Assembly (NCBI GenBank): GCA_964036155.1
Contig: OZ038422.1
Location: forward strand, 82,111,201-82,175,200
DNA: 64,000 bases
Reading direction: 5' to 3'
Source: Diploscapter coronatus
Lineage: Eukaryota; Nematoda; Chromadorea; Rhabditida; Rhabditidae
Of the stretch, positions 35,686 to 49,547 are shown one piece after another. Under the pieces are notes generated by a model. It was not told the DNA's origin. It did not search any database and saw only the letters and a program-made list of their open reading frames with translations. Numbering within the stretch: the first letter of the stretch is position 1; every line of letters starts with the position of its first letter. The translations under genes and the position numbers were made by a program.

Positions 35686-37302
35686 TTGACAGCTTCCACG
35701 GGTATTTCAAGATCTCGACCATGTTTTACTTCCTTAATTCGCATTCTCCAATCCCAATTATCTGAATGCTAAATGTCGTTTCGTTTCACCTCTTCCTCCA
35801 AACTAGCCTTTAAGTTCACAATAATCCGCAAAAATCCTTCGATAACGCCTCTATGCAAAGCACATTTACCCTCTGTCCTAGTTTTTATCACTCTTCCTAA
35901 CCCTCTGTCTGTCTCTTTTTCAAATTTTCCCTCTGCGTCTTTGTCTCGGTGCTTCCGTCATCAACATGTCTGCCTTCTCTATTCACTAGTATTTTCCTCT
36001 ATTCTCTTGCCCACTTTCGTCAATCGGGCTGAGTCCCTTCTCCCCCTTCTCGTTTTCTGATTTTGCCATTCGCCATACTCAAAATAACCTAAACCCAGTC
36101 GAGAGTTGTCCATATTGGTTTTATTTGTATCCAAAACATTTTTGAAAATTCATTCATCATTTTCGGGGAGAAATTGCCGGAAAACAGAGTCGGATATTTC
36201 ATTATCAGACTCTTCTAGAAGGATTAGCTAAAATCTCGGTCAATATTGCTTTTCGTCACATTAAAGGAGTATTTTAATTTTATTTTGTGTTCTGTTGATT
36301 TGCACATCGTTAACTTGGTCGCTTTTTTATTAATCTTACGGTTCTTAATTAAAAGTTTATTTATATTTGTTGTTTGCTCTTCGATCAATATGTTCTGCTC
36401 CACTTTTATCCAAAATTTTTAGATACCTCCTCCATTTTTGCCAAATAATGTTTAGTTTAGAGCTTAGAATGGTACTTTTTTTACATTTAATTTCAGAAAT
36501 GGAAGAGGTATTTCTTATTTGCGTTTCATTTTCGTTTTCGTTTTCTGAAGTTATATTTCACAAGACTTGGTGTGCATTTACGAAATTGAAGCTCATCATT
36601 TATTTTTGTTTTCAGTGAGTTTATTTTCGAGCATTAGGAAATGAATTACATTCTTCAGATTTCAAAAGTAACCTAGATTTTGCATATTCTGATAGGAGAC
36701 TTCTCATTTTCTATGAGAATTTCGTTGTCGCTAAATCGTACAAATTTGCATTGCTCTGTGGGAGAGATTAGGATATAGGGGAGTTGTTTTGAGGTCTGCA
36801 AAATAAGGAAAAACGGCTGATTGATTAGAGGACTCACAGGAGTTGTTGGAAAATACGAAGTAAAGAAAAGGCGAAAGATGGAGATAATGAGATTTGAAGG
36901 GATAAAATTCCGAGGGGGTACTACGAATTGAGAGACAGACGGAAAGACATAAAGAGAGAGGCGCATGCAAGTAAAGCGAACTTTGCATGTAACTCTGAAA
37001 TTGGAAATTGCACTCCCATGCATGCCTAATTCATTCTTCAGACTCCACTCGGCTCTTCAAAATTCAAACATCACTTTTGTAGCTTCAAGTTCGTAATTTT
37101 ATCAATTATTATATGTTACGCAAGATCCTATCATTTTCGTAGGATTTTTAAGAGCATCATAATTTTTTACATCTATTTTTTGCAAATACACACATCTAGG
37201 TTAGATTCATCAAAGTCTCATGCTATTTCTACATCTAAAATTTCACATTTTGTATAATTTTCGTAGTTTCGACATTCGGCCAGCGATAATTATGGGTTGA
37301 AA
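35686..37302. other. Intergenic region downstream of the MMP
   Basis: No coding exon recognised on either strand; pyrimidine-rich sequence from about 35770 to 36050. The open frames present look random in composition. Confidence 0.4.
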
Positions 37303-37795
37303 ATGCTTATTTGCGTCTTTCCTCGCGGGGATTTGCCGCTTAGTAACGGATTATTTTATCTGTGCCCATCTAATTGCATCGTTGAAATTTCGCGATGCGT
37401 AAATCAGACTTCCATCGGTGCAATAATCAGCCATAATAGGCTATAAGCGTGAGACCTTTGCTCTGCCAATATAAGATAAGGTAAATGTGGTGCAAAATAC
37501 ACCTGTCTTTCCGGCACTATTTGCTCATTCGTTTTCTATTCCAGTCTTTGAAATTCCACTGCCTGATGTGCATCCTCTTCGAGGAAATAAATTCTCCCTA
37601 GCATTTGATAAATTAGCTCGTCAATTTTGTTTGCGGACATATGAAAGATATCGGCTATTTTCTCGATATTTAGATCTTACTAGCAACAAATTGCCCCCGT
37701 GGGACTTCCGTGAATTGAAGAAGGAAGCACAATCCTCTCCCCGACTGCATACCGACAATTCCTATTTTGATTGGCAAAGATGGTCGACAACATAG
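37303..37795 (+). CDS. Unrecognised 121-residue protein overlapping the RCAN start
   Basis: I do not recognise the family. Exons 37303-37417 (donor ATCG|GTGCAA) and 37545-37795 (acceptor TTCTATTCCAG) share phase 1 and join to 121 residues. The first exon encodes MLICVFPRGDLPLSNGLFYL and the last ends in NSYFDWQRWSTT and TAG. The second exon is strongly coding in look: FEIPLPDVHPLRGNKFSLAF followed by a basic aromatic helix (RQFCLRTYERYRLFSRYLDL). No signal peptide or membrane span is obvious. The final 16 bases overlap the ATG of the next gene (37780) in a different frame, so the two are probably in one transcript unit or use separate trans-splice sites. The frame is open a little upstream of the ATG, so an earlier start is possible. 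Confidence 0.45.
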
Positions 37796-39617
37796 AAAAT
37801 GAACATGAAAACGGCGTCTTGAATGGAACAACAGAGGGAAAATCTATTCAGGTATGAAGTCGTATGATACACACATTATCGTTTTACGAGCAGAGCTATT
37901 TGCAAATATATTGGAAAATGCGAACTGTAGCAATCTTGTCTATGATCCTCACATTTCAGACTGTTTCGAGCAAAGAAGATTTGCCTAATTCAATAATCGT
38001 TACTCAAGTGCCCGAAGAGGTAAGAGTTACAGTATTCTTTAAAAAACAATTTCGATTATTTTAATTCTGAAAAAGGTCTCACGCATTTCCTATGAGATTA
38101 ATTTCCCTAGCAATTCGAATCATGTGACTTTTGCTTTAAAACTTACAAATAGCAATGCGATTTTGTCTCTTCTTCAAATTTTATTTCAAACGGAAATTGA
38201 GTTTTGCAAAAAGTATTTTTGAACTTTGAAGGAAGTGTTTCTTCGAATGTCTGATGATCAGAACTTGAATGATTTTCAAGCTTCGAGCAGTTTTGCATGC
38301 GCTGATAAAAAGCCCTACTCGTTTCAAGACTCATTCGAAGAGCAAGTGGATAAGATATGTCCTGAATATCCCCTGCTAAATCCACCTTCCATAGCTCGGA
38401 ATGCAGTGCAGAATGCAAAACAAGTCTCCAGGATAGGTGTCAAGATTAAAGGCTAAGGATAATCGCGAAAAACCAAAGAGGATTAACCTAAACTTGAGGA
38501 TTTAACTTCGACAAAATGCCACAAATCCGACAAAAAGTTCCATTTTCAGGTATTTACTGACCCTATCCACAAAGCGAATTTCTCACAATTATTCACGCAA
38601 ATCGAGGAAAATATTCATTTCGACTTTCTGAAGAGCTTCCGACGAGTCAGAGTCATATTCAGGTTTGCCGAAAATGACTAATTTTCGCAAATAAAAAATG
38701 TTTAGCACCCCTGAAAATGCCACTGCAGCAAAATTGATCGTTCAAGGGTTTTCATACAATGGACACCAGATGAAGGCATTCTTTGCACAGGTAGAAACTT
38801 GTTTTGAATTTTGAAAGTCGTTTTGCCAGACCATTCATTTATCAAACAGCGATTGTGAGAATATCTCCATGAGTGTGAGCGAGTTATTGACGCAAATACT
38901 GCATAGCCTGACTGTATGAAAATGAATGGAACAGGATTTTCATCTGACTTTGTTCACTTCACACATCGAATGACAGACCACTGAATCTCCCTGCGATAAC
39001 TCTAAACCTATTTTTATGCGATGCATTCTTGCATATTCGCTATCTGTGAGTGTCCGAACTAAAATCGGATTTAGTCAAAACTGGAACTCGTATATAATTG
39101 GGGAATAGTTAGAAATCGTTCCCTAAAAAATCGTGGAAAAGGGAAAATTCGATGGTTGATAATGGGGTTTGAATATTTCGACTTTGATTTTTCAACCAAA
39201 AGAATATCCTGAACAGCAGCAAATGCAAAAATTATTTTTAAAATTAATCAGGCCCATACTTCCTTGGTTTAGAAAGTTCTTCTTCGACAGTCGTCGTCCT
39301 TATTGTCTCCTCCACCGTTGGAGAAACAGTTCCTGATTTCACCTCCCTGCTCACCTCCAGTTGGTTGGGAACAAACGCAGGAAATGCCTCCAGTCGTCTG
39401 CAATTTCGATCTCATGGCTCGACTTGCATCGTTCGCCATCGATGAAAAGTAGGAGAGAAACCATTGCTTCTTTCAAAATTCCCTGATTCTTAGATATGAA
39501 GTTCACAACGGTGATGACTCGACGCCAGCAATCATCGTCTTCCCATGTGAAACTCCCCTGGATGCTCCAAGTTCCATCGAGATGCCACGAACTCCCAGAC
39601 CTTCAAGCCCCGCCTAA
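37780..39617 (+). CDS. rcan-1: Calcipressin / regulator of calcineurin
   Basis: Binds and modulates the phosphatase calcineurin. Six exons: 37780-37851, 37960-38019, 38550-38662, 38706-38790, 39273-39448 and 39494-39617, 209 residues. The N-terminal RRM-like half contains DLPNSIIVTQVPEEV and FKSFRRVRV-type strand (here FLKSFRRVRVIFS). The signature FLISPPCSPPVGWE at about 130-143 is the calcineurin-docking/phosphorylation motif and is fully conserved. The tail has a PAIIVFPC segment and a proline-rich end. ATG choice: first in-frame ATG before the conserved region; only a weak AG precedes it and it overlaps the previous gene. The 530-nt second intron contains an open frame listed separately. 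Confidence 0.93.
38247..38456 (+). CDS. Possible nested single-exon gene in an RCAN intron
   Basis: A 69-codon frame starting at an ATG and ending in TAA lies wholly inside RCAN intron 2, same strand. The protein (MSDDQNLNDFQASSSFACAD, then a charged, proline-containing tail ending IGVKIKG) looks coding rather than random, and no homology is recognised. It has no splice donor at its end, so it is not an obvious alternative RCAN exon. It could be a nested gene, a retained-intron product or chance. Confidence 0.3.
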   Translation: MSDDQNLNDFQASSSFACADKKPYSFQDSFEEQVDKICPEYPLLNPPSIARNAVQNAKQVSRIGVKIKG

Positions 39618-41578
39618 TTCCATGCAATCGCTCACCGCAAATCTTCGTATTCCGAGAATGTGAAACGTGAAAAATGCCTATAATTTCTCTCATCTTAACC
39701 AGTATATCCTTTGGATATGTAAATATCACCGTAATCTATCATCAGATGAACTGTCATACATCCACAATTTTCATTTCCTCCTAGAATGTCAATATAGTGC
39801 CAAAGTCGAAATGCAATTTTCGATGATTTTGCAAGAAAACATCTTTCGTGCTACTTTACCGAAGTCTAATCGCTAGCCTTTTCATCCGATATTTGTTGAA
39901 CTTCTCATAAAATCAGCGACAATACGTGTCCTCTAAAACGAGCAGTGTCTGTTGATTTATCTCCCTTTGTAAATTAATTTTATTTAAAGCTCGGCAATCT
40001 GACTTAATCATTACTTATTCGAATTCTAATAGATGCCGCAAAATTTGTGGTTCGTACTTAACCATAATTATTATTATTTTTTTTAAAAATAAATTGTATT
40101 CATACGAAATTTTGTTGGCTCTGCACTAATTATAGTAAAGTAGGAAAGAATACAACAAACAGAAAGGTATCGAAAATGAAATGAAATGGACAGAGCGTTG
40201 GTTGTTGGCTGGTTGAATGCTGGTATTTACTTTAGTAGTTGACCGACGTCCCTTTTCTCGGGTCTCTAACGATTTCTTCGTTTCTCTTGCGTTCTCTCAA
40301 TCTCTTTATGGTCTCTCGATTTCTCGTTCTCTTTCATTGCCTGAGGCAGTCGTCGTCCTTTCCGTTCCTTTTCCGCTTTGCAAGCCGAGACCGTTGTGAC
40401 TAGCGGCTAACCAGCCCAGACACCTGCTTGAGAACATCGATTTTTTCTCGAATAGAAGAGGAAAATTGATTCATTCATCTCGAAAAGAAGTGACGATCGA
40501 TCAATAACTAGCTCGACTTCATTCAACTCGATCGAACTGTACTGTTGACTAGGTAAGATTGAATTTTCAACATTGCTTCCTCTGGATCTTGGTGACGAAT
40601 TGGAAAGTGACTAATATTTGGACTCGGGGATCGAGAGCAAAACAACAATGTTTCATATTTCAAATGACTAAATCTAAAAATTCCAAAATGATTGCACATT
40701 CAAATCAATTTTGCTATCTCCAAATTCAATTTCCAATTACAATTTCCTACTGCTCATCACCAAAAATAGCAAAACAAACTACAATAGCGGTGTAGCAGAG
40801 CAGCGCCAATTGATCGCAGAAACTTGCCATAAATACGCGGCGAATATCGCGCTTATGGCAATTTCTCTCATATCATACACTTGTCTGAACTGCAGCCATT
40901 CTCATATTCTCGTTCTCATGCAACCTGGCAACCATATTATATCGATGTTTTCAACTAACAAGTTTTCTATTCAAATAACAACTCTTGCCGTCTTACTCAT
41001 AATTCTCGAATCTTGACATTTTCTAAAGAACCCATTCATGTTTCCTTGCAATGCAAATCGACTTCATCAAGAGTTTCATTCTCTAAATTTAAATTCGGTA
41101 TCAAATGTTTCTTTTTCATTCAAAGTTTTGCATCTTATTCTCCACTTTCTCTAGTTTTTCATTAACTTATCGAATCTCTCTTTATACCATTGTGAAAACA
41201 AAAGTGAGGAAAACTGACGCGAGCGTTGTTTTGTAAATGAAAGAGAAAGGTAAAGGTAAAAGGAGTAGAGGTAGGAAGAATTCAATAGGAGAGTGCAGAG
41301 AAAGAGGAATGAAAGGGAGAAGAGAAGGGGCTAGAGAGTAGACGAATAGGCCACGGTCACCTGCAGGCGCGCTACTGCAGTCAGACGAAAACCATGCGCG
41401 CAGTCTCTTTTTGCCTTTCTCCATCTCTCCTCTCTACAATTGTGTTGTCTTCAGCAGTTGCATGACAATTGCTCGATTTTTTAACTAAATTATCCACTTC
41501 AGACTCGTGCAATCCATCCATCTCATTCCTCGTTGTCAAACTGGCGTCTGATTCCTAGCTTTATTCCCACATTACAGT
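39618..41578. other. Intergenic region between RCAN and TMEM268
   Basis: No gene recognised. Pyrimidine-rich tracts at about 40240-40380 and again around 41400-41450 look like upstream promoter sequence of TMEM268. The open frames here have no family resemblance. Confidence 0.4.
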
Positions 41579-43902
41579 ATGACAGATCCGTTATCCAAGA
41601 AAATCGATGAAAATGTAAGTTATGATAGGTTCGTATCAAGAAGTCTTGGCGTTGATTGCAGGGATCTGAACCAACTGGAAGATGGGTTGGGTTCGATGAA
41701 ATTCCAATGGAAACACCCACACCAATGACGAGCATTGCTCTCGACGATGCACATGTAGGATCACTCGGCTTTGTTCTTGATTTCAAGACTCTTATTCAGA
41801 CTCTCTCATCGTCAGATTCTGCATATCACTCAAACCAGGCAGTGAATTTATCTCCACAGGGAAGAGCTAACAGATCGAATGGCAATGTGAATAAAGATGG
41901 AAGTTTGGACATTGACAGTGGAAGAGACAGCGTTGCAACAGAAGAACGATTCGAGGTATACGATTTAGAGAAGTGTTGATTGTGTTAGAATTGGAAACCA
42001 GGTGATTTAACCACAATTAGTAGAAAATTATAGGTCGACGAACACGACCGTCATGTGATAACACCGCTTCCGACACAGGAAATGATTGCAGGTAATCGAT
42101 TAATTATTTAATTTCCCAACTATGGTAAGTACACGCATTGATACTTCAGTAATGAATTTGTATACAAGAATCAAGTTACTAAAGATTGTGTGTTAGGATT
42201 TGAAAAATGCAATTATCCAGATGTTTATCAACATGTAAAGTTGTCTTGCCGAATTTTCATGTGTAATAAAAAGATGAGGCAGATATGTGCATCTTCTCCT
42301 ACAGAGTCATCTTCATTAGGCTGCTTGAAGATGATAAATCATTCTGGGAAATTTACAGATCCAGCTCGATTACCTGCCGGATCAATTCTCATGGATTCAT
42401 CTTCCTTCTCCAATCAGCCCCAATCATTGTCTAATAGCAAGTCTAGCAGTGCTTCTTACCCAGGAGTCGAAGAAGTCGATGTCAGCTATTTGAGAGGGGA
42501 GAAGAAGATCGGAGGGGGACTGACCATCTGTGAGTTGAAGATATCTTTCCCTTTGAAAGTCGCGGAGAATCCGATTTTAGCCAATGGCAAAATCCTGGCG
42601 TCGATATTTCCGGAAAACACGCATTGCGCGTGGATCATACCGCCTAAATATGACGCATACAGGTGGGGAGGGTGCATTATGTCAGTTTTCCATAGCTGAA
42701 TTTATTTCAGCATGCCAGCAATTCTGGCAGCTGAAGGACTCAAAGTCCCAGGGGAGGATTTTGTCACGGCAATGGAGTTGATCGTCAACGATTATAGGTT
42801 CAGAAGGTTCGTGACATTTCCATAAACCAATCAAAAAGTTAACATCTCCTCTTTCAGCTATGCAACGATTTACTCTCGTCTAGTAGCCGGATGGCTCGTT
42901 CTAGCTCTCATAATTATGCTCGCCGTATTGTTTTCGCAGTCTCAGGTAAACTTGCGTACAGTTCATGTAGAAAATCAGTGATTTCCAGGGAGGCTGGCCA
43001 ATCATGATTTTCTGTATTATTTGGTGTCTAGCTTTATTTGTCGGGTTCTTAGTTTGTGCCATTTTGAGAAGACAGGTCTGATTAGAGTTCTATTCGGGAA
43101 AAATGCCAACATTCTAGATCCGTATTGGTCTGCGTCATTGCATTTACTCAGCGAACAAAGTTCTGCTAAAACATAATGTGTTGTGCGGTATTGAAGACAG
43201 AGGACAGTTGAGCTGCCATAAAGTCGTGGTAAGTTTGTTTCAGTGTCTGCTGAAGCGTTTATACTTATTCTGGTTTTAAATCATGAAACCGTTGCCTGAA
43301 AACAATTTCAGATTCATCTCATGTACTTCCAAGTTGCTGGTTGTATGACTGACATCGAGCGTTTGATTCGCATAGAGGCCAGTGGCGGTGCCGTCGTGTT
43401 TGGGGCGAACAGTCAGACACATAATGCGCCAGCCAAGGATCTGTCTATGAAAGAGGTGAGATTCAGTAGGGCTCAGCTTTCTAATAGGAAGTCAGAAGCT
43501 AGCTCTCACTTCTGTTGGAAAATTCTGATTTTTTACCCCGTAGTTGGGGTCGTTTTAAACAACGATTCAACTTCGTACCTAAAAATTTTCAAAAATCATG
43601 ACTGCTTTGCACGTTGCGGCCTTTCATCTACCTCGAAATTTAGGTCGAAGATGCTGCTAGACACTTGGTGCTCAAGTACAGTCAGGGATACGTAAAAGGC
43701 ACCGTTAAGCACCGACTTATTTTCCCTTCAAGACCAACACAAGGAGTCAGTGACTATGCGCCAAAGCACTGTGGACAGCAAACGTGCATTTGCCAGTTTA
43801 TCGATGAGGTAAAATCAGAAACTCTAGTAATTATACGATCTGACTATGTTTCAGAAGCACTTCAACCGAAAACCAAAGAAATGGTACGCAGCATGCGTAT
43901 GA
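41579..43902 (+). CDS. TMEM268: TMEM268-family transmembrane protein
   Basis: Animal two-span membrane protein of poorly known function. Eleven exons: 41579-41614, 41662-41955, 42034-42091, 42197-42662, 42711-42806, 42858-42945, 42989-43075, 43118-43228, 43312-43455, 43644-43808 and 43855-43902. Together they give 530 residues, much longer than the human protein (about 340) because of a Ser/Asn-rich N-terminal half. Conserved landmarks: MPAILAAEGLKVPGEDF before the membrane, TM1 (about 322-345) and TM2 (about 349-370) with a short turn. After these come LLKHNVLCGIEDRGQLSCHK (matching LLRHRVLLGV...) and QQTCICQFIDE near the end (matching the human PCPCQLIE). An internal 45-nt piece (41755-41799) has GT-AG ends and keeps frame either way, so it may be a mini-intron. 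An origin by common descent with human TMEM268 is clear from these blocks; partners are unknown. Confidence 0.85.
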
Positions 43903-44659
43903 CCGCCGTCTTTCATTCAAATCGTGCTCTATTCTATCGTCATGACCTTCCAATGCCTATATTCCGACAACATTTCACTTCTAATCTATGGTTTACTGTG
44001 ATTTTATGCAGTTGTTCACTTGTCAGAATAAAGTGACTTTGAAGCTGTTTTGATCTGTTCTTTTTCAAGAATTGTTTTGTTCAAAGTGTGTTCCTGATTT
44101 TCACTTTTGTTTACGGTATTAGATGATTCTTGAATGAAATTTTTTCCTGTTGAAAAGTTTCAAAGTGAAGAACAAAATAAAGAAAAAAACATGAACAACT
44201 TTTTAAAAATCTAGATAGGAAATGGCCGAACTCTGAACTTTTCATCCGTCCCTGGAGTAAGCAGAATTATCATCTGCATCTGCTTCTTCTCAAACGAAGA
44301 ATCAGTCGATAACGATAAAACAAAGCAGGAAAGTGAGCGATCACTTGCTCATTTGAAAATTCTTCGAGCATGTGCAATGGCTTTTCCATTTTTATTTTCA
44401 CTTTTTCGTCGATCGATTCTTTCATTTTTTTTTTCGCAATTTTCCTAATTCAGAATTCTGAATGGTTGAATCGGTTCGCCGACCTGTAAACCGAAAAGTC
44501 TTTGGACGGCTGCAGGCGAATGCGGCCTGTCTTTCTCTTTACGCCTCTCGCCTCCACCAATCTCTCACTTCGTTGCACCAATCCATTAGACCGAGTCATT
44601 TTTAGCTTTTCTCGACTAATTGCCCAATCATCGTGCAATTCCATGATTTGCTCGTTCAG
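43903..44659. other. Spacer between TMEM268 and cytohesin
   Basis: Should hold the 5' end of the cytohesin transcript, but I could not find an ATG exon with matching phase. Otherwise AT-rich with no signal. Confidence 0.4.
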
Positions 44660-47300
44660 GTGCTTTCCCCGAATGCTGATCTGAGTCCGGACAACCGGTC
44701 GAAGTCAGCCACACAGCCAACCGAGCCCGGAATCGCGTCCAAATTCGACCCTTTGATGATCGGCTCGAGCAAAGCGATGGGAGGACCCGCCAATGCAGCC
44801 AACGGTTCGGGATTCAATCGAGGTAATTGGGCAATTAACGATAATTATATCGATATAGTTGGCATAATTACGGAACGGTCGATTTGAATTCTTCCTTTCT
44901 GAGATGCTGGATGAGCGTAGAAGTTCACTTTTCACTTGTTTTTAAATTCCCTGTCCAAATGATATTTTAAAGGGTTGCAGAATCCTGAGCAGGTTTTATC
45001 TTGTGACATGCCAACCATGCTGAAGTCGTGAATTTAAAAATAAAGATATTTTTCAGAAGACAATGGATTTCGAACACTGGAACTGTCTGAACGGGAAAAG
45101 GAAGAGCTGCGAATCATGCGAAAGAGGAAAATGCAGCTGATCAGCGAGATCGAGCAAGTCCGAAACGAGGTCGGTCTTCCTGTCAAGTTGTTATCTGCCA
45201 TTGATTGACGCACAACGTCCCAAAATCGAGAATTTTCCAATTTACAATTCTTGAAAGAGCCATAGTTTTGAGTGAGAAACCTCAAAGCACTTGTTTTGAC
45301 CAGAAATTAATCGACAAATTATCAATTTCACAAATACAGGTTCGTGAAGTCGACTCACAGCTCGAATCGCTCTGCTACTTGGACGAAGGTTCTCGCTCTC
45401 GGTCCAAGGTGCTCAGCAATGGGCGCAAAAAGTTTAATCAGGTAGAGTTTTATAAAAGCCTAAAATTGAAAAACAAAAGAAAACTAACTTTATTTTTAAT
45501 GATAATAATCGATTGGATTTTCATTGGTTTTTACTTTACTTTCCATTTTAGGACGCGTGGCGAGGCATCGATTATCTAGTCGACAAGTCGTTGCTCGCTC
45601 GGGACGCTCGCACAATCGCCCAGTGGATGTTTCAGGTAAATAGATTTGGCATTTTCAACAAAAATCAATAACACTTGTCACTTGTAAAACTTTTATAAAG
45701 TAAACAAAGGAAGGGAGATTGCTTGAGCTGTTTTGAGATCTTCAGTTGAACTACATGGTTTTTCCTGCAAATTCATTTTTTCAGAATTATAGTTTTGACA
45801 ATTCTAGGGGGATGGCCTTTCAAAGAACTCAATCGGAGAAGTGCTTGGCGGAAATGAGCCATTCGCCCTGCAAATCCTCGAGGAATTCGTCCGCTGCCAC
45901 GACTTCTCCCAGATGAGCGTTGTCGATGCACTCAGGTACTCGAACTTTTCTGAAAAAGAGCTTCATCCTCCAACAGAATCAATTTTTATTGCTACTCTTA
46001 ATTTCGGAATACCGTAGCTTGGAAGAATTTATCGTATCTTCAAACAGCAATCCTTTCATGCAGTATGACTACACCAATACAGGACGCATAATTTTTGTCA
46101 CTTTGCAAAATTGTATCACTTTTTGAGTGCAATGTTTGAAGAAAGACGATTTGCAGACGCTTCCTCTGGTCATTTCGACTCCCCGGCGAGTCGCAGAAAA
46201 TCGACCGCATTATGGAGCGATTCGCACAGCAGTTTGTTCAAACAAATTCAGGTATTTTCAATATTTTCGAAAATCAACTTATTGGCTTTCTTCAGGAGTA
46301 TTTCCGAATGCAGACGTGTGCCATACAATCGCCTATTCGTGCATCATGCTCAACACTCTGCTCCACAATCCAAATGTCAAGGATCGTCCCACTTTCGAGA
46401 GATATCAGCTCATGAATAAGGCTAGAATTGATTTTTTCAGAAAAATTGGAGATCTTTTCCTAAGTTTTTTTTCCATTAAACTTTTCAGGAATTGCTTGAC
46501 AACGAGTCTGTCTCCGTACAGCTGCTCCAGAATTGTTACGACTCGATTCGCACCAAACCGTTCAAGATTCCTGAAGATGAAACCAGTCAGTTTTCTCGAC
46601 TTAATTTAAAGAAAAAACAATAAATTTGATTTGAGGTACTGTAAGCGATTTGATGCTGCACGCGGATCGTGACGGGTGGTTGTATAAGCAGAGCAGCAAT
46701 CAGTTCATCGCCAACCCGCTCTCTTGGAAGAGGAGATGGTAAAATTATATATATATATATATTTTTTAAAAATTTTTTCTGTAAAAATATCGGATTTCAT
46801 AGAAGGAAAAGAAGTTGAAATTCTAAAATGAAGATGAATAATTGAGGTTCGTGTTGACGGAGTCATGTCTGTACTATTTCGACCAGAAGACGGACAAAGA
46901 ACCGAGAGGAATCATCCCGCTGCAGAATGTGGGGGTCAGAAGGGTCGATGGAGCGAGCAGGCCGCATATGTTCGAGGTAATATTAGTTTTCATGAGCATT
47001 TTATAGGCAAATTATGACATTTTCTTTTCACTTAACTTTCATTTCCATGTTTAGCTTGAAACCGCTAATTTTTAGATATACTCTCTATCTGATGAGCGCA
47101 TCAAAGCGTGCAAAGCAGAGCAGGACGGCCGACTGGTCGAGGGACGACACTCGGTTTACCGCATTTGTGCAGCTGATCAGGTAATTTGCTATTTGGTCCA
47201 ATTTTGAAAAGAATATTTTCAGCATGACTTGCGTGACTGGATCGACGCGATTGCAGCCGCTGTGTCGCACTACCCCATCCGACCCAGAAGCACTCATTAA
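44660..47300 (+). CDS. grp-1: Cytohesin (ARNO/GRP1) Arf guanine-nucleotide exchange factor
   Basis: Activates Arf GTPases at membranes. Twelve exons: 44660-44822, 45057-45169, 45340-45441, 45552-45635, 45808-45935, 46157-46251, 46296-46420, 46489-46585, 46636-46738, 46847-46976, 47076-47180 and 47223-47300, 440 codons in frame. Order: low-complexity N-terminus, coiled coil ([20 protein letters not shown]), then the Sec7 domain with [12 protein letters not shown], whose Glu is the catalytic finger. [14 protein letters not shown] and PFKIPEDE are also conserved. A PH domain ([40 protein letters not shown]) ends the protein. The usual C-terminal polybasic tail is missing: the protein stops at YPIRPRSTH. 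Intron 46421-46488 has a GC donor. Start uncertain: the first exon opens after an acceptor; the first in-frame ATG is at 44756. Confidence 0.93.
46747..46764. repeat. (AT)n microsatellite
   Basis: About nine AT units in a cytohesin intron, just after the donor of exon 9. Confidence 0.8.
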
Positions 47301-48455
47301 AACTAGGTTAATTTTATGATTTTTAATCCCTTTCATTTGTTTTCTATCTTTTCAGTTTCCAAAAAATAGAAGCGAAAATTTCATAGATCATTTTCTGTTC
47401 TCGCCGAGTTATGAAATTTAAAAAATCAGACAATCTTCATGAAAGATAAAATTTAAGGAAAAAACGACTTTTCAGAAACGCCAATGATTCATCTGCGATA
47501 TTTGTCGTGTTCTGTGTGAGAGAGTGAGAGAAGAATATCACCGATCGTTGCTAATGGATAAGTTTTATCTGATGAAAGATGCATAAAAACGTAAGTGTTT
47601 TAAATTGCAAGAGTCGAGCGAAAATTTACTCAATTCGATTTTAACTTGTTTCTTTTTAGATCTGGTCAAAGTTATTTTCTTGAAATCGCAGTATCATTTG
47701 ACCAGATTTGTTCGAACTTATTTTTACAGTACATGTTTCCGTATGCCTTATGCGTAGAGATCTGACATCCCCATTCGCGTTTACGAATTTGTAAATACAA
47801 AGACAAAAATCCACTTTTCTTTTTCAGTTTTGAAAATTCTACTGATTTATAGTTTCAATGCTCAAAATGCAGACTTTTTTATTTATATTTTTAGAAAAGC
47901 ATTTCACACATCGTTTCATTACTTCACTTTCCTGAAAAGATAGAGTTTTTGAAAGAGACAGTGAAATAATGATAACTTAAAATTGTGCTACAATGTGATT
48001 ATCAATTATCAATCAACTAGCTGAGGACATTCAATTTGTACAGATCTTTTCTATCGCCAAAAGTCATTCAGAAGACGAAATGATAAAGATTTTTTCCCCC
48101 GAATTCATATTTACAAACACTATGTTTTATCATTTCGTTACCATTTTAGTTATTCCACATTTCAACTCGATCATTCTCGTTCATAATAACCCCCTTCGTC
48201 ATCTCATTCGAATCTGAACATATTCCCTTAGCAATTACGTATTTATTTTCTAGCCAAAGTATACCACAATTCTAAATAATATTTATTTCTATTCCCCATA
48301 AATAATTGTAACTTTCTTGGTGAACATCCAAGTACAAAATGCCAATAAAACTAATGGAAATTTTACCGAGTAATTTTCCGAAGAAACGAACGTTTTAACG
48401 TTTGAATATTTGATGGGAATTTACTTTTCAACTTTCTAATCTTTCAAAGCTCAGA
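47301..48455. other. Spacer between cytohesin and IDI
   Basis: AT-rich. Holds the cytohesin 3' UTR and IDI upstream sequence. A short inverted pair (TCTGGTCAAA against TTTGACCAGA) sits at about 47661-47706. No gene recognised. Confidence 0.4.

Positions 48456-49547
<1,092 letters not shown>

Noticed and set aside
35773..36060. 95-codon plus-strand frame after the MMP
   Set aside because: Composition follows the pyrimidine-rich DNA (Ser/Leu/Pro) and there is no supporting splice or homology.
45808..45935. Apparent loss of a Glu in the Sec7 loop LGE to LGG of cytohesin
   Set aside because: The catalytic Glu of the family is the one in FRLPGE, which is conserved; the loop residue varies.
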